Assembly: GCA_900642245.1 (NCBI GenBank)
Contig: CAAAJI010000017.1
Location: forward strand, 124,950-188,949
Reading direction: 5' to 3'
Source: Fragilaria radians
Lineage: Eukaryota; Bacillariophyta; Fragilariophyceae; Fragilariales; Fragilariaceae
DNA length: 64,000 nt
In this document: one piece after another, positions 21,616-32,647 of the stretch
How the letters are laid out: every line of letters begins with the position of its first letter
Numbering within the stretch: the stretch's first letter is position 1
Notes under the pieces: generated by a model
What the model saw: the letters and a program-made list of their open reading frames with translations, nothing else
The model's database searches: none
What the model was told of the DNA's origin: nothing
Made by a program: the position numbers and the translations under genes

Positions 21616-23522
21616 ATGTCTCCTTTGACTGTGTATGCTATTGATTTTGGATCTCAGGCTGCAGGAAAGCGTATCGCAACCACAAAGCGTCGAGTTCGAT
21701 GGTAAGAATTTCAAGGAATCGTAGTAATTTGATTACCTTGAGTAACAATGACCGAATGATGATGTTTTCGAATCTGTTTTTTGATTTCATGTGCTGCTTT
21801 CATTTTGTCTCTAATGTATATCCCTGCATTATATAGGCGATGGGGGTTTGCCAATCCTGAAGCGCTGGCTCAAGGCCTTACAGGAACAGATTGTCGTGGA
21901 GAAGAACACGATGTAACTCTTGTATGGTCTTTGACGTCTGGAAAACGGCAGATTACTATGGATGGACAGGAAGTTCACTACTCTTCTAGCCGTTCGGGAA
22001 CGATTGACTTTTCTTGGACTATGAAAGGGAATCACATTCTTAAATTAGTGGCGCACTCTACACCTCCTTTAAATGCAAGTCCTAACTTTCGTCCATATGA
22101 CTTTTTTGTTGATGGCCAATCCTTTTTCCGACTTCCCAAGGTGTTTGAACTAGGAGTTAAAGGGACACCTCAAGCGCAGGCCAGAACTTTTGGCGCTCCA
22201 TATCCAGATGATATTCAAGCTTCCGAAGATGCAGATTTGCAGCGAGCAATCCAAGAATCGCTTGTTGATGCCGAACATTATTTGAAGCGAAAAGAAGCCT
22301 CAAAGTCCACTGAACAACCAGGATCGCTTTCTACTCCCTCCGGCACAAATCTATTAGACTTTGGCTCCGAGCCTCCACCGTCGAACTATGGACCACCTCC
22401 CGTACAGTATGTTCAGGCTCCTCCTCCTTACGGACATCCTCCAGTCTCTTACGGCCAACCTCCTCCCCCTTCTTATGCTCCTGCCCCTGTCTACAATTAT
22501 TCTCCCACTCCTGCACTCCCACCGACTCCACCCGCTGCGTATGATCAGTCAAATAGTCTAGCTCTTGTGCCAGCAGCGTCTCAACCTCAGGCCTATAACC
22601 CCAATCCGTCTGGTTACGCTCCATCTTATCCTCCTTCATCCGTTACATATGACTCAAATCCTCAAGTCTATGCACCATCACAACCAGTGTCATACGCTCC
22701 TTCCACTCCTAATACAGTTGCGGCACCTCCCAATTACCAAAACTATGCCAACGGAGAGCTCTTCTCTCCAGGTGTGACATCGACGGCTTCTGCCCCTCCT
22801 CCTTATGGTTTCCCTGGTCAGCAGCCGATGCATACCAGCGATGATCCTTTTGCCCCTAAAGTGCCAACTCAAAATGAATTGCTGACTTCGGTATTGGGAC
22901 TGTATGGTCAGGCTCCTTCAACCCCGTCCACACCTGGGGCGCCTCCGCAACCAAACTTCCAATCACCTGTTGCCCCACCCTCTGGATCCAGTGTTAATTC
23001 TTCAGGCAATTTTGGAAACACAAACTTATCAATGAGTGCCCCACTTTCAATTGTGAATGACGAGGAAGAAGCACCGAAGTCGGCATTTGATAAGGCTCTA
23101 AATTCATTGGTAAATTTTGATGATATTAGTGCTCCGGCTGATAGGGATATTGAAAAAGCAAGACAGAAAAAACTTGAAGAACAAAAGATTAAGGGCAATA
23201 AAAGTAAGGCGCTTCCTCCTGTCGCTAATGGTGTAGTTGGATCAGGAGCTACGTTAACACAAATTTCACAGGTTAAGGCGGTAAGTTTTGCAATTCATGG
23301 GTAGGAAACCTCAACTTTTTCTAACAACTTGATTGATCTTTACAGACCTCAACGTTGAAAGATCCTTCGGCTGTCATGAAGCCACCACCACATATGTTCC
23401 ACCAAGATGCCTCAATGGCAGGAGCCTTGGTAATTCGAGGAGATGGCCCACCTCCATTACAACCGCAAGGTTTTGGTGTTGTACACGGTCAGGGATATTA
23501 CGGAAGTCGTGCCGGTTATTGA
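21616..23522 (+). CDS. FAIM-like / UIM / Pro-Tyr-rich adaptor protein (exons 21616..21701, 21837..23280, 23346..23522)
   Basis: Spliced length is 568 residues. Residues about 28-130 resemble a FAIM-type beta domain (VTLVWSLTSGKRQITMDGQE, then DFFVDGQSFFRLP). Next comes an acidic helix matching a ubiquitin-interacting motif (ADLQRAIQESL), then a clathrin-box-like LLDFG, a long Pro/Tyr/Gln-rich disordered region of YGxPP-type units (about 195-330), a DPFAP motif, and a charged C-terminal helix after LVNFDDISAP. UIM, DPF and clathrin-box-like elements together suggest an endocytic or ubiquitin-sorting adaptor; that role is inference. The final exon is rich in Gly and Pro and ends YYGSRAGY. Both introns have clean GT-AG borders and the exons sum to whole codons. 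The start at 21616 is in a short first exon that completes the domain. Confidence 0.85.
21702..21836 (+). other. Intron 1 of the FAIM-like gene
   Basis: A 135-base intron with GTAAGA donor and TATATAG acceptor. Splicing creates the Trp codon in VRWRWGFANPEAL. Confidence 0.85.
23281..23345 (+). other. Intron 2 of the FAIM-like gene
   Basis: A 65-base intron with GTAAGT donor and TTTACAG acceptor, phase 0 between QVKA and TSTLKD. Confidence 0.85.
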
Positions 23523-24156
23523 TATTTTTGATATTTCTAGAAAATTGGAAGAAAAGATTACGTTGAAATGAGGAATTAACGAGTAACGAATCTAACTGAA
23601 TAACGTGTAGAAATTTAAGGAGGTCAAGTTTTCACATCTATGTAGTCACCCTTTATATAACTGAACATATTCACAAATGCATGAGCTTAGGTCAATAAAG
23701 AAGATTTAAAGAGTTTATTTCATAAAACAAGTTAGAGGCTGGAAATGAGAGTCAAGAAAGACTGTGGTCGAAAGTGAAACAAGTAATTTCACCACTTTCC
23801 TCTTTGTTGTGGGTAGCAGCCTGAAATTAGTCTTCGATGCTTGAGTTCTATTATAATCATTTCCTCCCCAAGAACTTAAAGCAGAACTTTTCAGCTCTTT
23901 CATTAGACATTATGAAATAAGTAAACTGTCTGCGGTATTATCTAAGTAAGCAATAACTCCATTAAAGGTTGGAAGCCGACAATTGAAATGCAATAGTTAT
24001 TGAATAACAATTCTTCAAGCAAAAAGGAAGGAATGAGAAACATACGCGCTTGAAAATCTAGATGGAATTGACATTCAGGTACAACATTACCCTTTTGTCA
24101 ACGTTGTAAACTTATTTCCATTACGAATCATGAATCCAAACAATCTTTCTTAAGAA
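23523..24156. other. Convergent 3' spacer
   Basis: 634 bases between the tail ends of the FAIM-like gene (+) and the fucosyltransferase-like gene (-). An AATAAA-type signal lies near 23694. No gene seen. Confidence 0.5.
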
Positions 24157-26140
24157 CTATTTTTCTCTCTGTCGTTGTGACTCTTCATCCAATTGTCTCT
24201 CTCTTTCTTTTCGTAACTTTGACTTGGCGTCGCACTCTGCACTTTTACTCCACATACAACAGACTCGAAACTCAGGATCTTCGTTTTCCTGGAGACACTG
24301 TCCTACATTCTCTGTCGCTGCTCCACATCCGTCTTGAAGAAAATCAAAAAGGAGAAGGTGAAAGTTGGAACAGCAGTTTCCAACAGTAAATTTGGCCATG
24401 AGTTGAGCCTTTAGCGATGATATTGCTGACAACATTACCTCATCTTGCGAGACTTTATTTGTCGATACACGATTGGCCTTGTCAAATATATTCGGATCTC
24501 CCGTGCTTTGCATCACGTCATGATTATTGGTAATAAAGCGGTAACTGAATGGGACGGTTCGTGTCAAGGTAAAATTATTTTCAAAAGTTTCCTTATCCCT
24601 AAGAACACTTTGCGATTCTGATGTCAAAACAATGGATGTATTGGCAACCCATGAACCTTGTCCCTGGGATGGATTGAGGATTGACGACTTATGTTTGTTC
24701 CATATTTGACCTATCACCCTCATGTACTGTGGAAATTCAAGACATTCACTTTCTACCAAACACTTATCCGAAGCTCTGATCGGCAACCCAAACGAGAACT
24801 CTGGTTCAAAGTCAAGGGGAATGACTTTACTTTGTATCATCCTTAACTTTTCAGCGTAAAAGAAATTTGGTCGCATAATGTAGAATAATGCCGCGTGGTG
24901 AGGACTCGATTCAACTCCGAAGTAGTAGTATTTTTTGCTTGTATCGAATGGTCGTTCCTCAAACATTTTAACCTTGGCCTGTTGCAATAGGGCGATGCGG
25001 GGATCATCTACCTCAGCAGTACGTCTGATCTGGTCAATAATGTAATCAGAATATCGCAAAATCGATGCTGCAAAGCCTGGAGGTGTATTCTTTGGTCTCA
25101 ATCCAAAGTTTCCAACAACGACCCTATCATTTTCATGACCAGGTGGCATCTCTGCATATTTGAATAGTTTTCTCGCATCTCCTCTAACGAGCATATACGC
25201 CGACTCAATTTCAGCATGAGTCAGGGTGCAGGGACTGGGTGGCATGAAGAAGCACTGGATATCTCCTCTCTCACAGCTGGCATGTTTCCAAGGAGAGCGC
25301 AAGGTCGAATGTCCAATTGCTATGTTGTTAATAAAGATGACGGTGCGATTAGTCGCTATTCCAGCAAAGAGGGCATTGACAGCACCGAGTCGCATGGCTG
25401 CGCCCAATCCGATATCACGAAGGGAAACTACCAAGAACTTTGATGTGGGGCATTCGTAATCGAAATTTCCAATGTTGTGATGCTTTAAAAGGCCTTCGCA
25501 CCTAAATTTTTGTCGCAACTTTGCTTCCTCTAGTGCCCCTTGATGCTGGTGCATGTGATAGGAGAGATACAACAAACGCGTTATCCAAGTGTCGACGGTT
25601 TTATTGTGTCTCATCATTCCATCATCCATGAAATTTAAAAAGCGTGATTGTTCATGACAAATTGTTTGGCTTAAGAGAGTCTTTAAATGGCCTTTTCCAT
25701 TGGAAGCCTTGAATGATAGCTCATTCAAAATCATGGCCATCGACATTTCAAAGTCTATATTGCCTTGATGAGTATTAGATAATCGTGGACCTTTGATCCA
25801 TTGTTCTGAATTCATAGCTAAACACTCATTCACAGATGATGTTTTCATTGATGCCATTGATTCGTCGGAAGTTCTAAAAACTGGTGCATCAAAATTACTG
25901 ACATGTTTCACGGATTCTCGAAGTAAGAAGTGCTTATACGCTAAGAAAGAGGCAATCACTCCTGAAGCGGCAAGGAATAAGAGTAATAATAGCAGATCAT
26001 GAGGTTGTCTCGATTCATGCTTCACGTTCACCATTGCCAGGACATGTGACGGGGGGTATCTACAAAAAAATGACGCAACATTGATAGGGGTAACGGTATT
26101 CCAAATACAATACTCACGATAACTTTTGTTGAACATCCAT
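24157..26140 (-). CDS. Type II membrane glycosyltransferase, fucosyltransferase-like (exons 26118..26140, 24157..26059)
   Basis: Spliced length is 641 residues. A short cytoplasmic N-terminus is followed by a signal-anchor (about 28-50, HDLLLLLLFLAASGVIASFLAY), then a luminal domain, the classic Golgi type II layout. FLVVSLRDIGLGAAMRLGAVNALFAGI begins the catalytic region. GLPIRASDKCLVESECLEF (about 428-446) resembles the GDP-fucose-binding HxRRxDK-type loop of GT23 (FUT8-like) enzymes, and the end (VGNCCSNFHLLLFDF) resembles their SSN motif. The likely role is fucose transfer in the Golgi; donor and acceptor are inferred. Many cysteines suit a luminal disulfide-bonded fold. Exon 1 (23 bases) joins by GT-AG with consistent phase; an internal Met at 26034 is a simpler alternative start. 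Confidence 0.75.
26060..26117 (-). other. Intron near the start of the fucosyltransferase-like gene
   Basis: A 58-base intron with GTGAGT donor and TTTTTTTGTAG acceptor. Splicing gives MDVQQKLSYPPSHVLAM in one frame; unspliced reading uses a different ATG at 26136. Confidence 0.65.
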
Positions 26141-27736
26141 CAATAACGGCTATATGACAACCAGAATGCAATTAATGTCCAGCATTAATGCTAACAAATG
26201 TTTGAAGTTGGAAGGGGCTCCACAATTAACATAATATAGAGAAGATAACATGCAATTCTTGAGATGAACATGATTTACTATCTGTGTTGGGTTCATATCC
26301 ATTCAATCCATGGTTTTTTGTCTGCAGTCATTTGGCTTGTGTTGTTGGATACAATTAAGGTGCCAGAATGCTTCTTCTCAACTTTAACTTTACTGCAACT
26401 TCATTCTTGGCACAGGATCATAATTGACGGTGAGCTTCCACAAGTGCACCTGATAGCAAACATATCAGGTGCGATTTTGATCGCTTATCCTAGTATTTAC
26501 CCTTTGAGAATACACAGTACAGAGGTTTCAGCATTATCATCAGTTTAATGTTATATCAATCCATATTAAATCCAGTTCTGTGTCAAGCGTGACCTCTCCC
26601 ATAAAACTGACCATATCCCCATTCTTTGGTATGGGAAATAGATGACATTTCAATGGCGTATTGGGTTTCCTGAAGAAACAATCAGTGGTCAAACAAATTG
26701 TTACTTCTGATTTTCATGAGGCTTACTGACAGATAGGATTTGCCCAATTTCAAGAGTTGAGAATAAGAAAAGAGTTCCCCTTCTCCATTACTGATAATGG
26801 TAGTAAACGTCGTTAGAGAGGAGAGTTTCCGCATTCCTTTCTTGGTATTTGTGATATTCTAATTTTTACTTAATTAGCGATATCTCCAATACTGGTGCAA
26901 AATATGACCAATTGTTGAACATGACCTTAGTAAATATCAACTCGTGGGTTAAGATATGCCACACAATTTGGCAGACTTGCTCACAACAATAACGATTCAA
27001 ATGGTAAAGATAGATTTTCTTCCGGCAAACTTACCCACAAAATGGGACCTATCAACATCAGATCATGTCACAAAATAGCCACAAGGAGCATCAACTAAAC
27101 GATATTTGAAGGGATAAATAATTTCAAAGTCAGACAATACTTTGTCTCTCGCACAAGCAAAAGTAGACTTCCCCCCTGAAGCCCCTCCTTTCTCTCTAGC
27201 TTAAGTAAAAGCTCAACAATAAAGGAGCCTCAACAATCATTTTTCGTTTAGCCATTGAGCATCTTTCTATTGTACTTGTGAGAAAATAGCTTTAAAAGGT
27301 TTTTAAGAATTTCCGAATCGCCTTCTGTTGACACTAATTTGTAATTACATCTTTGGTGTTGATTTTCTGCTATTATCATATTTAATGCTGATTGTCGACT
27401 GAGTTTCTTTCTTTCATGTCTTAAATGTAGTTTATTGTGCGGTTGAGCATATTCATATGTCCTGGAATTAGTGCTGAAATACAGCTTATATTTACGTTTA
27501 AAAGTCTGAGTTTAAGTTTTGGGCAAAAATTAATTTTATGATTTGTGGCTTGGAGTCGAATTGTTCCGAACAAAACCCTGACCCCGACATCGACACGCAT
27601 GACGTCCAAGTTGGATTTCCACATCGCTACTTTACCCGACCACTTTTAATTAATACGGCAACACACTCGACGTCACATTCATTTCTCCATCTTCCCCTCA
27701 TCTTGCCTTTGGCTATATCGAAAAGAACCTTTAACA
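26141..27736. other. Intergenic region between divergent genes
   Basis: 1.6 kb holding the promoters of the fucosyltransferase-like gene (-) and lipoyl synthase (+). Open frames at 26264-26548 (+) and 27538-27807 (+) are short and have no domains; the latter overlaps the lipoyl synthase start in another frame. Confidence 0.45.
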
Positions 27737-29050
27737 ATGGTTTATTCTATCTTCCATGGATCGAAACTGTTAGTTTCAATGCTGATTTCAATATCTGTAA
27801 TAAGTAATGGCTTCGTTGTACCAAGCGTGTCATCATCTCGTACGATTGAAACTAAACGTCACCACCAAATCAAATCCGATGTGGCAATAGACTATGTCAA
27901 AGCAAGAGGAGATGGATCCGTGGGTGGTGGCGGTGTTCCCATGCCAAAGGATTCACCATCGTCTAGTTCATCACTCCGTCGTCCCAAGGTCGGGGCAGAA
28001 ATGCCAGAAGGTCGTCCCTCTTGGTTCCGCGTTCCAGCACCCTCATCGCAGTCACCTTCCTCTCGGTATATGCAAGTGAAGGAATCTCTTCAGTCGCTTA
28101 AGCTCCATACAGTTTGTGAAGAGGCACAGTGTCCCAATATTGGAGAATGTTGGAATGGCGGAACGGGTACTATTATGCTTCTAGGAGATACATGTACAAG
28201 AGGTTGTTTGTTTTGTGCTGTCAATACAGCAGCGACACCACCGCCTCCTGATCCCTTTGAACCATTCAAGGTAAGCATCGAAAAGTCAAACGATCTAGCC
28301 ATTACATCCAATTCTCAATTTTCCAATTGTTGCAGACTGCTGAAGCAGTAGCCCAATGGGGCGTTGATTACATTGTCTTGACTTCGGTCGATCGCGACGA
28401 CATTCCTGACGGAGGAGCATCTCATTTTGCTCATACAGTTGAGCTCTTGAAGCATCGGAAGGAAGATATATTGGTCGAATGTCTTGTTTCAGACTTTCAA
28501 GGAATGCTATCATCGGTGGAGAAACTTGCCTCATCAGGCCTTGATGTTTATGCCCACAACGTGGAAACTGTTGAACGCTTGCAAAAGGTATGAAGTATGA
28601 ATTTGAAACTCATTATATTTTCCTTTTCCTCGACCTCAAGATTCTGGTCTCTATTAGTTTGTACGTGACCCTAGAGCAGGATATTGGCAAAGTCTTGCAA
28701 CTTTAGAACATGCCAAGAAAGTAAATCCTTCTCTTTACACTAAAACTAGCATTATGCTTGGATTAGGTGAGACTGATGAAGAAGTAATTCAAACCATGAA
28801 GGATTTGAGAAAGATTGATGTAGACGTAGTTACTTTTGGTCAGTACTTACGACCCACAGAACGGCATTTATCAGTTGTGGAGTATGTAAAGCCCGAGAAA
28901 TTTGCCTTTTTTCAAACTCTTGGCGAGGATTTAGGTTTCAAATATGTTGCTAGTGGGCCGATGGTTAGATCGAGCTACAAAGCGGGGGAGTTCTACTTGA
29001 AGCATATGATAAAATCAAACCAAAACAAGGTTCACGAACCCAAGCTATAA
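27737..29050 (+). CDS. LIAS: Lipoyl synthase, plastid-targeted (exons 27737..28270, 28336..28587, 28658..29050)
   Basis: This radical SAM enzyme inserts two sulfurs into octanoyl groups to make lipoyl cofactor. Spliced length is 392 residues. Both iron-sulfur motifs are present: CX4CX5C ([12 protein letters not shown], auxiliary cluster) and CX3CX2C ([11 protein letters not shown] cluster). [12 protein letters not shown], the FVRDPRAGY segment formed across intron 2, and a C-terminal [10 protein letters not shown] confirm the family. The N-terminus is a hydrophobic signal peptide ([15 protein letters not shown]) followed by FVVPS and a Ser/basic-rich stretch: the bipartite ER-plus-plastid presequence with Phe at the cleavage site, found in algae with red secondary plastids. 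It would therefore supply the plastid pyruvate dehydrogenase for fatty acid synthesis. The gene ends 65 bases from the GCP2 stop. Confidence 0.93.
28271..28335 (+). other. Intron 1 of lipoyl synthase
   Basis: A 65-base GT-AG intron (GTAAGC, TTGCAG), phase 0, between FEPFK and TAEAV. Confidence 0.9.
28588..28657 (+). other. Intron 2 of lipoyl synthase
   Basis: A 70-base GT-AG intron (GTATGA, CTATTAG), phase 0, joining LQK to [10 protein letters not shown]. Confidence 0.9.
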
Positions 29051-29115
29051 ACTATGAATATGAAAAAAACTTCTTCAGCAAAGGCATGTTTACGTCGTTC
29101 AATATAAACAATAAA

Positions 29116-32100
29116 TCATGTAACGTTAGAATTACGTGAAGAAATATATCCGTTGTAGTCAAGCCTAATGCATAAATTGTTGATGTGAGATTGTTTCATC
29201 ACTTGTGTTCGCAATAATCCCATAAAATGACATAACCTCTCATCAAACACCTGTTCTTGTCGCTTGATCATCTGTTGGTAAGTGTCATTTTTTAACTCAC
29301 GTTCGATGAAATTGGCTTGCTTCTTTCGAATAGCTTTTCTTTCCTTCCACAAAACTATTGTTCCCTTATCCATAATAGGTAATTTGTCTGCTTGAGTATC
29401 AGACATGTTACTCAATCCAATGGACGTATAATGTTGTCGTCGACTAAAGTCTCGCTTCGATTTTGTAACTTTGGAATCACGAGCGATACCAATCGTTTCG
29501 ACAAACCGCTTAATTTGTTCGGAGAACATGAGGCAAGTTGACAAAAGCTTTGACAAAGATTGATATATTGGTGGGTTGGTCAAAAGACAATCTTCCATGA
29601 TAATCTGAAGGCAATCGTCGTGAAGTTTTATTAAATCATCGGCGCTCTTTTGCTGTGCTACTAAGCCGATCATCCTTTGCCAATTAGGCTCAATTACTTC
29701 GAGCATCATGTAATAAATGAAATTCTGAACAAAATGAAGCATACGGTGTCTCAGACAGAGAGTAGAACCTAGTAAGCCGCGAATCGATTGAAACTCCTTC
29801 ATCATCTGATTATCAAGCCAAACATCAACCAATCTTTGTTCTACATGCTTAGCATAGAAGATATGTCGAAAAAGAATCTGATACTTAGACATATTTCTGT
29901 TTGAAAGAATAAGAGATGATGGAAATGGAATTTCAGCAAATTCTAACGAGAACATTGACATCCCATTTTGTCTCTTAATCAAGCCATAGGTCATGCTCGA
30001 AGTATTTTTTTCTTCACCTTCTTTTGCTGCCAGTAGGCCAGCTAAGCTCTCCTCTGCGAGGAAACATCGAATGCATTGGCTCGTCAGAGGTTGCGATACA
30101 AAATCGCGAGGCAAAGGCTTTTCATGAATCGTTGGGTCAGTCAGATGAAGCGCAAGGCTCAGACAATGCTGCGCTCTACCAATCGAAACATCATCAATTG
30201 GCTTCGCAAGCTCTGATCCAATTGAGTCCATGAAGTGAACAAGAAAGTCTCCTTGATCTAGGAGGAAATAACGCTTTATTGTCAAAAGCGAACTTTTGAC
30301 CTTGTACTTTTCTATAAGAAGCTGGAAAAGACTGGAGGATGCACGCTCGTGTGCCGTCTCGAAGAAGGGAGAAAGTGCAGATGGATCACCGGTGTAAAGA
30401 AGTGTTGGCATTTCGAACCTATGAATCTCTGAACTCCCACCAAGTTTGTAACTTTCACACTGATGTACAGCATTCCAGTACTTTCCAGTAGTCAAAACTT
30501 GTTCCTCTAAACTCTTTGATGCAATTGCTCCTTTAAAAACATGTTTTCTCCTTACCGAAAACAAGGATTGCCAGTTGTCGCCCTTTAACTTTGTTTTTGT
30601 GGAACCATTTTTAACAACCATAAATTCTTCACAAGGGTCAAGTACATTTCCTGTAACAAGCCAACAGCTCAACATATGCATCCATGGCATCGAAGCTCTC
30701 CGCAACAGTCGATTCAGTAGAGCTTGCATGTGGGCATCACCAGAAAGTGTCACCATTTCTAATTCCCGAATACCATTTAGAAGGCAACCACCTGTTCTAG
30801 TTTGAGCACAATCGATGACATACTGTAAGAGCTTAATTGTACGTTCGAGTTGTTGAATTTCAACAAGTATATGGTTCAAAGTAAGTGTTGCAGTTTCCAA
30901 TCGACGGCATTTTATTTCAAGGAATTCGATTGAACATAGGTACTCCTCTAAAACATTATCCATTTCTTCGCATAGAGCTTGCATTACTAGTCCGAATTCA
31001 TAACCAATTCTATGCTTTTCTAGAAACTTGAACACTCTGTAAAACCCAGTTGCAATCGGCAGCACTCGATTTATTAGACTTTGAAAGTTCGCCTCGATGG
31101 GAGCAATAATTCGGTAAATTCCCTTTTCCCGACGAATTAAGTTGCAATTCAATCCCATTAGGGATCCGATCATATCGTCCAGCAACATTCTTTCTTGATC
31201 CTGTATATTCATTTTCCCCCCCTCGAACGGGATGCATGAAGACTGTTTTGGCGCCTTGAGCAAATCAGTCCAAGTTGGACAGGGAGGAGTGTGAGTGAAT
31301 CGAAACTGGAACAACTCTGAATCCGATGGAAAAATTTCATAATGCCGTAAGACTCTATCAATTAGGGCATCTCGAGACGTGTGATTGCTATGATAAGATT
31401 GAGTTACCAGAGAGAGCTTCCCATCGCAGGTTACGCTTAGAAGACCACCAATAAAATTATTTCTCAAAACAAAACATTCCCCAACTCGGACTGAGGATGT
31501 TGGAACTGAAGGTTCTTTCACTGATTGAACGGCTGAACCAATCAACAATGTTCGATCCCCATGAAGGATTGTCCAAGTCTCAATATCACTAACTTGCCTT
31601 CGGAAGAAACCGAGTTCAAAAGAATCGTTGTCATTTCCAGCGCTTGTCTTGCTACGCACACCTAAATAAGCTTTCGCAACTGGAGAGTAAAGCAAGACTG
31701 ATCGTCCGTAGCGAATTAAATTGTCTGAATATACTGTAGTGAGGGGATGGATTTCAAACGTCTCAAGGATGTTTCCCAAACCGCCTCCTTTCAGTCCTAT
31801 GAGGTTTACAGTGTCGATTTCTTCAAGCTGGATAATTCTATTACTCACAAAACTCTTTATCGATACGGACGAGGATCTATGCAGACAAGTAGCATCCAAC
31901 ATTTCGTCTTCCTCAGCGCTAGGTTCAGGATCTTCATGAAAGGTAGCGTCGTTCTCAAGTGGAACGTTGACAATATCGGATAAGGCATCATTTGTCTTCT
32001 CGTTTTTTCGCTTCTCTATCGTCTCTTTTTGTATTTGTTCACTGCTTACTTTATCTAATTCTCGACAAAATGCATTTTTAGGTGCATTTGCAAGGAGTTG

Positions 32101-32448
32101 CTTGCTGTCTCCCGATGAATCGTCCTTTCCCAGGCTAATTTCAGGTTGCATAGATTTCTCGCTTTTCTCTCGGACCAGACCTAGGCTAGTACTTCTTTTT
32201 GTTGGAGTTGGAGTAGCTAAGTTTCTTCCTCGGAGCAAAGTCAAGTTAACATTACTTTTCGTTGGAGTGGGAGCCGAAGATAAAGTGTCGTTCTTCTTGC
32301 TATATCGTTTGGAATGTAACGGACCGTCCTCCAACGAGCCTTCAACTAAATTTTCAAACTCTAAATTACCAGACAAAACTCGCTGTCGCCTACGAGCAAG
32401 GGCTGCTCGACTTGCAGCCGCAGTTGGTGGTTTCTTCATGGAAGACAT
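29116..32448 (-). CDS. TUBGCP2: Gamma-tubulin complex component 2 (GCP2) with extra N-terminal domain (1110 aa)
   Basis: GCP2 pairs with GCP3 and gamma-tubulin to nucleate microtubules. The single-exon gene has a basic, Ser/Thr-rich N-terminus (1-210) with two similar TPTK-containing segments. Next is a predicted beta-rich domain (about 220-400: IRYGRSVLLYSP, WTILHGDRTLLIGSAV, VRVGECFVLRNN) that looks like a MIR or beta-trefoil fold, then GRIP1 from about 430 (MLLDDMIGSLMGLN) and GRIP2. GCP2 identity rests on the DPCEEFMV block, LTTGKYWNAV, KRYFLLDQGDFLVHFMD, YQILFRHIFYAKHVE and the terminal CIRLDYNGY. The beta-rich part is absent from the animal protein as I know it. Its 5' end faces the SET gene only 199 bases away. 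Confidence 0.9.
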   Translation of the reverse strand: MSSMKKPPTAAASRAALARRRQRVLSGNLEFENLVEGSLEDGPLHSKRYSKKNDTLSSAPTPTKSNVNLTLLRGRNLATPTPTKRSTSLGLVREKSEKSMQPEISLGKDDSSGDSKQLLANAPKNAFCRELDKVSSEQIQKETIEKRKNEKTNDALSDIVNVPLENDATFHEDPEPSAEEDEMLDATCLHRSSSVSIKSFVSNRIIQLEEIDTVNLIGLKGGGLGNILETFEIHPLTTVYSDNLIRYGRSVLLYSPVAKAYLGVRSKTSAGNDNDSFELGFFRRQVSDIETWTILHGDRTLLIGSAVQSVKEPSVPTSSVRVGECFVLRNNFIGGLLSVTCDGKLSLVTQSYHSNHTSRDALIDRVLRHYEIFPSDSELFQFRFTHTPPCPTWTDLLKAPKQSSCIPFEGGKMNIQDQERMLLDDMIGSLMGLNCNLIRREKGIYRIIAPIEANFQSLINRVLPIATGFYRVFKFLEKHRIGYEFGLVMQALCEEMDNVLEEYLCSIEFLEIKCRRLETATLTLNHILVEIQQLERTIKLLQYVIDCAQTRTGGCLLNGIRELEMVTLSGDAHMQALLNRLLRRASMPWMHMLSCWLVTGNVLDPCEEFMVVKNGSTKTKLKGDNWQSLFSVRRKHVFKGAIASKSLEEQVLTTGKYWNAVHQCESYKLGGSSEIHRFEMPTLLYTGDPSALSPFFETAHERASSSLFQLLIEKYKVKSSLLTIKRYFLLDQGDFLVHFMDSIGSELAKPIDDVSIGRAQHCLSLALHLTDPTIHEKPLPRDFVSQPLTSQCIRCFLAEESLAGLLAAKEGEEKNTSSMTYGLIKRQNGMSMFSLEFAEIPFPSSLILSNRNMSKYQILFRHIFYAKHVEQRLVDVWLDNQMMKEFQSIRGLLGSTLCLRHRMLHFVQNFIYYMMLEVIEPNWQRMIGLVAQQKSADDLIKLHDDCLQIIMEDCLLTNPPIYQSLSKLLSTCLMFSEQIKRFVETIGIARDSKVTKSKRDFSRRQHYTSIGLSNMSDTQADKLPIMDKGTIVLWKERKAIRKKQANFIERELKNDTYQQMIKRQEQVFDERLCHFMGLLRTQVMKQSHINNLCIRLDYNGYISSRNSNVT

Positions 32449-32647
32449 CTTAACTTATCGTGAATAAAAATGCTTCGTCCATCACCCCACACCGAACAGT
32501 CATTCAAAATTTGCTTTGAAAATCGAGTAGAATGATATCCTACTGCGGCATGCTACTAATTCAAATCTAAAATTCTAAATTCTTGTTACAACGCGATTTT
32601 GTACCTAGCATTATTTGACAAAGCTATTCTAGTATCCAACCATCGAA
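32449..32647. promoter_or_regulatory. Short bidirectional promoter between GCP2 and the SET gene
   Basis: Only 199 bases separate the two divergent start codons, so both promoters and 5' UTRs must fit here. It is AT-rich, with a CTAGTA at about 32629. No TATA box can be singled out with confidence. Confidence 0.5.

Noticed and set aside
22331..22639. Minus-strand charged 102-codon frame
   Set aside because: Produced by the Pro/Tyr-rich codon bias of the FAIM-like gene on the other strand.
31967..32467. 166-codon plus-strand frame with hydrophobic stretches
   Set aside because: Antisense of the low-complexity N-terminus of GCP2; no independent support.
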